Shown here in pieces: positions 6,058 to 10,134 of a stretch of DNA of 10,134 nucleotides. Within the stretch, counting starts at the first letter, position 1, and each line of letters begins with the position of its first letter. The notes beneath the pieces are model-generated. The model made no database searches and was not told where the DNA came from. It saw only the letters and a program-made list of their open reading frames with translations. The DNA comes from an uncultured Collinsella sp. (GTDB lineage Bacteria > Actinomycetota > Coriobacteriia > Coriobacteriales > Coriobacteriaceae), in assembly GCA_902464035.1 (NCBI GenBank), contig CABQHT010000066.1, positions 1 to 10,134 on the forward strand, written 5' to 3'. A program made the position numbers and the translations under genes.

Positions 6058-7224
6058 TTACTCGGCGTCGGTCTCCTCGTCCTTCTTCTCGGAAGGCAGC
6101 GGGGTAACCTCGATCTCGACGCCCAGAGTCTCAGCAGCAGACTTCATGGACAGGGAGATACGACGACGGTCGAGGTCGATTTCCATGACCTTGACCTGAA
6201 CCTTGTCGCCCACATGGGTGACCTGAGAAGGCTGATCGACGTGCTTGTTGGCCATCTCGGAGATGTGCACCAGGCCCTCGATGCCCTCGCCCAGGTCGAC
6301 GAAAGCGCCGAACGGGACAAGCTTGGTCACAGTGCCCTCGACGATAGCGCCGACGGGGTACTTCTTGACCAGTGCGCGCCACGGATCCTCGGTGGTCTGC
6401 TTGAGACCCAGGGAGATGCGCTCGCGGTTGAGGTCGACGTCGAGAACCTCGACCTCGACCTCCTGGCCGACCTTGACAACCTCGGAAGGATGGTTGACGT
6501 GGTTCCAGGAGAGCTCGGAGATGTGGATGAGGCCGTCGATACCGCCGAGGTCGACGAAGGCGCCGAAGTCGACGATGGAGGAAACGGTGCCCTGGAGACG
6601 CATGCCAGACTTGAGCTTGGACAGGATCTCGGAGCGCTCGGCCTTACGGGACTCCTCGAGCACGACGCGACGGGAGAGGACGACGTTGTTGCGGTTACGA
6701 TCCATCTCGATGACGCGGGCCTCGATGCGGGTGCCCATGTAGGAGGTGAGGTCCTTGACGCGACGGAGGTCGACGAGGGAAGCGGGCAGGAAGCCACGCA
6801 GGCCGATGTCGAGGATCAGGCCGCCCTTGACAACCTCGATAACCTCGCCCTCGACGTTCTCGCCGGAGTTGAACTTCTCCTCGATGCGGTTCCAAGCACG
6901 CTCGTACTCGGCACGCTTCTTGGACAGGACCAGACGACCGTCCTTGTCCTCCTTCTGGAGAACCAGAGCCTCGATGGGATCACCGAGTGCAACGATGTCT
7001 GCAGGGTTAGCGTCCTTGCGGATGGACAGCTCGCGGACCGGGATAACGCCCTCGGACTTGAATCCGATGTCAACGAGCACCTCGTCATGCTCGATCTTAA
7101 CGACAGTGCCGTTAACGAGATCGCCCTCATCAAAGTCGGTAATCGTACCGTCGATGAGGTTGTTCATCTCCTCCTCATTGACATCGTCAAGAGAGAAAAT
7201 GGACGAGTTCTGAATCTCACTCAA
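6058..7224 (-). CDS. rpsA: 30S ribosomal protein S1, four S1 domains
   Basis: This 388-residue protein has four S1 OB-fold repeats at about residues 33-103, 121-187, 206-276 and 292-362. The last two carry the clearest RNA-binding signature (VDFGAFVDLGGIDGLIHISE and PFGAFVDLGEGIEGLVHISE). An acidic N-terminal segment (MSEIQNSSIFSLDDVNEEEM) and a charged C-terminal tail (PSEKKDEETDAE) flank them. S1 helps bring mRNA to the 30S subunit. Four domains rather than the six of E. coli is usual in Actinobacteria and Firmicutes relatives. The start is TTG at 7222-7224, preceded by AAAGGGG at 7-8 nt; no ATG fits the family N terminus better. The Shine-Dalgarno can be sequestered in a hairpin (see 7229-7253). 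The gene is monocistronic, with a strong terminator. Confidence 0.95.
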   Translation of the reverse strand: MSEIQNSSIFSLDDVNEEEMNNLIDGTITDFDEGDLVNGTVVKIEHDEVLVDIGFKSEGVIPVRELSIRKDANPADIVALGDPIEALVLQKEDKDGRLVLSKKRAEYERAWNRIEEKFNSGENVEGEVIEVVKGGLILDIGLRGFLPASLVDLRRVKDLTSYMGTRIEARVIEMDRNRNNVVLSRRVVLEESRKAERSEILSKLKSGMRLQGTVSSIVDFGAFVDLGGIDGLIHISELSWNHVNHPSEVVKVGQEVEVEVLDVDLNRERISLGLKQTTEDPWRALVKKYPVGAIVEGTVTKLVPFGAFVDLGEGIEGLVHISEMANKHVDQPSQVTHVGDKVQVKVMEIDLDRRRISLSMKSAAETLGVEIEVTPLPSEKKDEETDAE

Positions 7225-7228
7225 AGGT

Positions 7229-7253
7229 GGACCCCTTTCGAACTACGGGGCCC
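7229..7253 (-). promoter_or_regulatory. Hairpin occluding the rpsA Shine-Dalgarno
   Basis: On the minus strand, GGGCCCC (7253-7247) pairs with GGGGTCC (7235-7229), giving 7 bp including one G-U with an 11-nt loop. The GGGG of the Shine-Dalgarno (AAAGGGG) lies in the 3' arm. Translational control of S1 through its leader is known in E. coli; control here is inference. Confidence 0.4.
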
Positions 7254-7355
7254 CGATTGCTAGGACCTACAGAAGGGTGCGACAAGCACACAACGTTTAG
7301 GAACACTCGGGAGCCGACAGATACTAATGTGATGCTTATGCAATCACGTTCGTAT

Positions 7356-7384
7356 AGGTTACGGGGAAATGAGTTCGATTTCAA
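7356..7384 (-). promoter_or_regulatory. Candidate rpsA promoter
   Basis: On the minus strand, TTGAAA (7384-7379) and TAACCT (7361-7356) are separated by 17 bp. This predicts a leader of about 125 nt before the TTG start. The -35 is good and the -10 is weak. Confidence 0.4.
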
Positions 7385-7409
7385 GCGTGAACTGCGATTT
7401 TTTACGCGT

Positions 7410-7506
7410 GTGGAGACTTTTTCGTAATCTCATGAACTGCTGTCTCCACAACTTGACGATAAGCAGTGAGCACGTTGGCTTTGGGGTAAAGTATCCGCAG
7501 CCAACG
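7410..7506. repeat. Two successive perfect 8-bp inverted repeats upstream of the HAD gene
   Basis: GTGGAGAC (7410-7417) is inverted at 7442-7449 across 24 bp. CGTTGGCT (7473-7480) is inverted at 7499-7506 across 18 bp, with TAAAGT lying within the second loop and a TTGACG at 7453-7458 between the pairs. These may be operators or leader hairpins for the plus-strand gene. I find no confident promoter. The 315-bp gap between rpsA and this gene otherwise holds only the rpsA leader signals. Confidence 0.3.
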
Positions 7507-7539
7507 ATTCTGGATCGAATTTACGAGAAAGGTGCTCGC

Positions 7540-8298
7540 GTGCTCAAAGCTGTCGTTTTCGATATGGACGAAACGCTTCTTAGCATCAACCTCAATGCGT
7601 TCATCCTTCGCTATTTTAAGGATGTCTCGTCGATGCTCGCGGACATCGGACGTCGCAGCCGCGGTGGCACGATGGCGCGCCTCGGCACCATCTTGGTCGA
7701 CCTCAACGCCAATCGCCGCAGCGGCACGGACAATCGCACCAATCTTGAGTTCTACCAAGAAGAGGTTGAGCGTCGGTGCGGCATCTGCCTCTCCGATCCC
7801 CTCATCTACGAGGCGTTTACCTACTACGACCGCGAAGTTCTTCCCCACAAGAATGACGACGTCATCAACGCCCATGCTATGCCGGGCGCGCACGCCGCGC
7901 TCCAGGCTGTGCAGGACGCGGGACTGCGCTGCGCGCTCTTCACCAACCCCAGCTTTCCCCAAGGCGCCATCGAGTGCCGCATAGGCTGGGGCGACATGGC
8001 CGACGCCCCCTTTGAACTCGTGACGCACATGGGAAACGCCACCCGCTGCAAGCCCGATGCCACCTACTATCTCGAGCAGCTGCAGGTGATGGGACTCGAG
8101 CCGCATGAGGTCCTCATGGTGGGCAACGATCCCAAGCGTGACTTCCCCAGCCCCGCCTGCGGCATTCAGACTGCCTATATTGGTCAGGGAAAACCCGGCC
8201 GAGCCACCTGGCGCGGCACCATGGAAGACTTCGCCCGCGACTTTAACGCCGTAATCGAAGCCTTCTACGAGCACCAAGTAGCCAACGAACTGTCATAG
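7540..8298 (+). CDS. HAD-superfamily hydrolase
   Basis: This 252-residue cytosolic phosphatase-like protein begins MLKAVVFDMDETLLS. All four HAD motifs are present: motif I DMDET with nucleophile Asp8 and acid/base Asp10, motif II FTN at 134-136, motif III Lys171 in RCKPDATYY, and motif IV VGNDPKRD at 194-201 with metal-binding Asp197. A cap domain of about 100 residues, rich in helices, lies between motifs I and II (type C1). The substrate is not predictable from sequence. The start is GTG at 7540, with AAAGG 7 nt upstream, placing motif I at the usual distance from the N terminus. The open frame extends back to 7369, but that extension (MSSISSVNCDF...) has no family resemblance and covers the upstream inverted repeats. 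The gene is divergent from rpsA and followed by structured element B. Confidence 0.9.
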   Translation: MLKAVVFDMDETLLSINLNAFILRYFKDVSSMLADIGRRSRGGTMARLGTILVDLNANRRSGTDNRTNLEFYQEEVERRCGICLSDPLIYEAFTYYDREVLPHKNDDVINAHAMPGAHAALQAVQDAGLRCALFTNPSFPQGAIECRIGWGDMADAPFELVTHMGNATRCKPDATYYLEQLQVMGLEPHEVLMVGNDPKRDFPSPACGIQTAYIGQGKPGRATWRGTMEDFARDFNAVIEAFYEHQVANELS

Positions 8299-8349
8299 GA
8301 CCCCTCGCTCCAAACAAAATAGTGCCGCAGGTTGAGCATAAGTCAGCGA

Positions 8350-8447
8350 AAACGCCCCTAAGCGAGCAATGTGCCTTGAAAGAGGAGGGCATAGGCCTTC
8401 TGGCCATGCCCGACGATTGAAAGGCAGATTGCCGCTTAGGGACGTTT
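8350..8447. ncRNA. Structured repeat element B (second copy)
   Basis: This 98-bp copy has the same plan as the element at 5260-5359. The closing stem AAACGCCCCTAAGCG (8350-8364) with 8433-8447 has one mismatch and shares almost no sequence with the other copy's stem, yet it still pairs. The internal core (GAGCAA, GTGCCTTGAAAG, TTGAAAGGCAGATTGCC) is conserved. The apical hairpin (8387-8411) is GGGCAT, bulged A, GGCC, loop TTCT, then GGCCATGCCC: an A-T pair in the other copy is G-C here. GTCAGCGAAA on the left and GCAGCGTC on the right (8448-8455) extend the similarity beyond the stem. It lies between two convergent genes, about 50 bp after the HAD stop. Which strand is transcribed is not settled. 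Confidence 0.6.
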
Positions 8448-8460
8448 GCAGCGTCGGCCG

Positions 8461-8488
8461 GTTACGCGGTTTGGTAAAACCGCGTAAC
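8461..8488 (-). terminator. Hairpin at the 3' end of the cysteine desulfidase-family gene
   Basis: GTTACGCGGTTT (8461-8472) is a perfect 12-bp inverted match to AAACCGCGTAAC (8477-8488) with a 4-nt loop. It starts within the gene's TAG stop codon. No T-run follows on either strand, so it may protect the 3' end or assist termination rather than act as a classical intrinsic terminator. Confidence 0.5.
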
Positions 8489-9807
8489 TAACAAACTCGA
8501 GTCTTGCCGATCATGATGTTGAGGATCTCGACGTCGGTGTCCTTCATGCCCACACGGCCCACGTAGCCCATGCTGGCAATCGTCTGCTCGACGGTATCCT
8601 GGATTAAACCCTCGCCGGCACGGAAGCCACGCCCCTGCATGGCCATGTCATGTCCCAGAATCGCCGCATCGACGGCAGCCGAAATCTTGGCGGCACAGCT
8701 CGCCTTGGCGCCATCGCACACGATGCCGCCAACGTTACCGAGCGTGTTCGAAACCGTCGCGCCAATCTGCTCGCGCGTGCCACCGCACAGCCAGGTAATC
8801 GCAGCGCCGGCGCCGCACGCGGCGCAGATAGCACCGCAAAACGCCGAGAGCGCACCAATATAGCTCTTGATATGCACGGCGATAAGATCGGACAGCATCA
8901 CGGCGCGCACCAGGCGCTCGTGGTCGCAGCGCAGGTATTCGGCATACTCCATGACGGGCAAGGCGCAGGTAATGCCCTGATTGCCCGAGCCGCACACAAT
9001 GGCGACCGGCAGCGCGCAGCCGTTCATGCGGGCGTCGGACCCGGCGGCCGCACGGGCACGGGCACGGCAGGCGACGTCATCGGCACGAGCGCCCAGCAGC
9101 GTACGGCCCACCTCGGCGCCCCAAGCGTGCGCAAGGCCCTCGGCACTGATCGCACCGTTCAGCTCAATCTGACGCTCAACAGCAGCGCGGGCGCCCTCAA
9201 TGTCGCCGTCCTCGATAAAGTCGATGATGGACTCAATCGACATGGGCGTGTCGGCCTTATCCGCCGCCCGCTCGGCCACCACGCGCTCGGCGCAGGCGGC
9301 ACACTCCCCCGCCGACTTGCCGCACACCGGAATACCGTCGAGCGTATGGCACGTGACATTGGTGTGGTGATCGGTAATCTCGACGACCGCGGTATGGCCC
9401 CCGGCCGTGGCGGTCACCTTGATGTAGAGGTTGGGCACACCCTCGACAAGCGACACATCGCAGTAACCGGCATCGGCGAGGAGCTCGGTCACGCGAGCAC
9501 GATCTTCGTCATTAACGCTCTCGAGCACCTCGAGCGCGCTCTTGGCGTCACCGCCCACGGCGCCCAGCACGGCCGCGGCCTCAATACCGTGCATGCCGCC
9601 CGAGTTGGGCACGGTCACGCTCTTAACGTTCTTGATGATGTTGCCCGAGCAGGCAACGTCCATATGATCGGGTTCGCAGCCGAGCGTCTGGCTCGCCAAT
9701 GCCGCTGCATAGGCAACGGCAATAGGCTCGGTGCAGCCGAGCGCACAGACAAGCTCGCGGTTCAAAACATCGCAAAACGCGGCATCACGAAGGGAATCGG
9801 TAGGCAT
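8488..9807 (-). CDS. L-cysteine desulfidase / serine dehydratase alpha-like Fe-S enzyme (UPF0597 family)
   Basis: The 439-residue length matches the family (E. coli YhaM/CyuA, methanogen L-cysteine desulfidase). Residues 21-28, CALGCTEP, carry Cys25 in the position of the catalytic cysteine of the methanogen enzyme. SGNIIKNVKSVTVPNSGG (54-71) is a conserved block. Cys281 (GNQGITCALP) with Cys324 and Cys331 (FCGAICAACGAG) have the spacing expected of the three ligands of a [4Fe-4S] cluster. Family members split L-cysteine into pyruvate, ammonia and sulfide, and some act on other amino acids; the exact substrate is inferred. The ATG at 9805-9807 has GCAGGAGA 5 nt upstream. Longer in-frame readings (to 9894) enter AT-rich promoter DNA and lack resemblance. 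No transporter gene is adjacent in this window, unlike E. coli cyuPA. Confidence 0.88.
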   Translation of the reverse strand: MPTDSLRDAAFCDVLNRELVCALGCTEPIAVAYAAALASQTLGCEPDHMDVACSGNIIKNVKSVTVPNSGGMHGIEAAAVLGAVGGDAKSALEVLESVNDEDRARVTELLADAGYCDVSLVEGVPNLYIKVTATAGGHTAVVEITDHHTNVTCHTLDGIPVCGKSAGECAACAERVVAERAADKADTPMSIESIIDFIEDGDIEGARAAVERQIELNGAISAEGLAHAWGAEVGRTLLGARADDVACRARARAAAGSDARMNGCALPVAIVCGSGNQGITCALPVMEYAEYLRCDHERLVRAVMLSDLIAVHIKSYIGALSAFCGAICAACGAGAAITWLCGGTREQIGATVSNTLGNVGGIVCDGAKASCAAKISAAVDAAILGHDMAMQGRGFRAGEGLIQDTVEQTIASMGYVGRVGMKDTDVEILNIMIGKTRVC

Positions 9808-9862
9808 AGGTATCTCCTGCTTGCATAACGGGCGGGGCTCTCGAAAATAATTAGCCCTTTTA

Positions 9863-9882
9863 TTTGATAACAATGCATCAAA
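9863..9882. promoter_or_regulatory. TTTGAT-N8-ATCAAA dyad upstream of the cysteine desulfidase-family gene
   Basis: The perfect 6-bp arms TTTGAT (9863-9868) and ATCAAA (9877-9882) sit in the only AT-rich patch of the region, 56-75 bp ahead of the start codon, where a promoter is expected. An activator or repressor site is inference; I cannot name the regulator. Confidence 0.35.
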
Positions 9883-9944
9883 AACCGCAACCATGGTTCC
9901 GGCGGACGGCGCTCAAGCACAAACTGGCGGCATTCATTCATGAA

Positions 9945-9998
9945 AAGCAGGTCTTATTGCCTGCTAAAGCGTTTAACCAAAAAACGCCCGAGCGTTTA
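9945..9998 (-). terminator. Two minus-strand terminator-like hairpins with no upstream gene
   Basis: On the minus strand, AAACGC (9997-9992 region), TCGG, GCGTTT runs into a six-T tract (about 9986-9979). About 25 bp further on, AGCAGG, 8-nt loop, CCTGCT runs into TTTT (about 9967-9943). GCGTTTA also recurs as a direct repeat at 9969-9975 and 9992-9998. Nothing on the minus strand between here and the divergent rpiB start is an obvious gene, so the role is unclear: a short antisense transcript, or operator half-sites for rpiB. Otherwise the 272 bp between the two genes shows only the TTTGAT dyad. Confidence 0.35.
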
Positions 9999-10079
9999 CA
10001 CAAAAGTCGCGCTATCATGCAGTCGAACGCGGTAAACACCTTTAGCATTTGCGCCGCACAGACCAGAGAGGAACCATCC

Positions 10080-10134
10080 ATGAAGATCGGTATCGGTAAC
10101 GACCACGCCGCCGTCGAGCTCAAGAACATCATTT
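10080..10134 (+). CDS. rpiB: Ribose-5-phosphate isomerase B (partial, 5' end only)
   Basis: Only 18 codons are present, reading MKIGIGNDHAAVELKNII before the window ends. The opening matches the RpiB/LacAB family (usual form MKIxxGxDHAGxxLK), whose Asp-His pair near residues 8-9 takes part in substrate binding. The enzyme interconverts ribose-5-phosphate and ribulose-5-phosphate in the pentose phosphate pathway. The ATG at 10080 is preceded by GAGAGGA at about 7 nt. A TATCAT at 10013-10018 could be a -10, but no good -35 accompanies it. LacA/LacB or another RpiB-fold isomerase cannot be ruled out from so short a stretch. Confidence 0.8.
   Translation, partial: MKIGIGNDHAAVELKNII

Noticed and set aside
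5959..7263. Open frame of 434 codons on the plus strand
   Set aside because: It lies opposite rpsA. The Asp/Leu/Val-rich product is the antisense reading of S1 codons.
8650..9828. Open frame of 392 codons on the plus strand
   Set aside because: It is antisense to the cysteine desulfidase-family gene, with composition typical of reverse reading and no Shine-Dalgarno-supported start.
1..10134. CRISPR array, prophage, integrase or insertion sequence
   Set aside because: No regularly spaced direct repeats, cas genes, transposase or phage genes appear; only the short palindrome and the two structured elements hint at mobility.

Overview
The window is high-GC bacterial DNA with short intergenic gaps, actinobacterial-looking SD-led genes (some starting at TTG or GTG), a type-A RNase P RNA, and a four-repeat ribosomal protein S1. 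I infer a Coriobacteriia gut anaerobe, most likely Collinsella or a close relative. That assignment rests on gene content and style, not on a database comparison.

Layout, left to right. On the minus strand lie a truncated stand-alone GGQ release-factor-like gene (1-226), xanthine phosphoribosyltransferase xpt (311-889) with a perfect palindromic repeat as its terminator (247-283), a 12-TM MFS exporter (1047-2351), and an O-acetylhomoserine sulfhydrylase-type PLP enzyme (2493-3776) with its own promoter and terminator. Divergent from the last is a small C_GCAxxG_C_C redox/metal protein on the plus strand (4007-4453). It converges on a minus-strand YigZ/IMPACT-family gene (4521-5156) across a shared terminator. 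Next come a structured repeat element (A, 5260-5359), RNase P RNA rnpB (minus, 5375-5738), a candidate terminated small RNA on the plus strand (about 5832-5934), and rpsA (minus, 6058-7224). Divergent from rpsA is a HAD-family hydrolase (plus, 7540-8298), followed by a second copy of the structured element (B, 8350-8447). A cysteine desulfidase-family Fe-S enzyme (minus, 8488-9807) follows, and the window ends inside rpiB (plus, from 10080).

The genes are mostly single transcription units, each with its own promoter or terminator signal. Two themes recur. One is sulfur and cysteine chemistry: sulfide fixation by the OAH sulfhydrylase, cysteine breakdown to sulfide, pyruvate and ammonia by the desulfidase, and a cysteine-rich redox protein. 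The other is translation and RNA housekeeping: S1, RNase P and the GGQ protein.

The most interesting feature is the pair of roughly 100-bp elements A and B. They share an apical hairpin, an internal-loop core and short flanking motifs. Their 14-15-bp closing stems differ completely in sequence but both still pair, and the apical stem shows a compensatory change. This is the signature of a conserved structured RNA or a structure-bearing repeat family. I do not recognise it with certainty.
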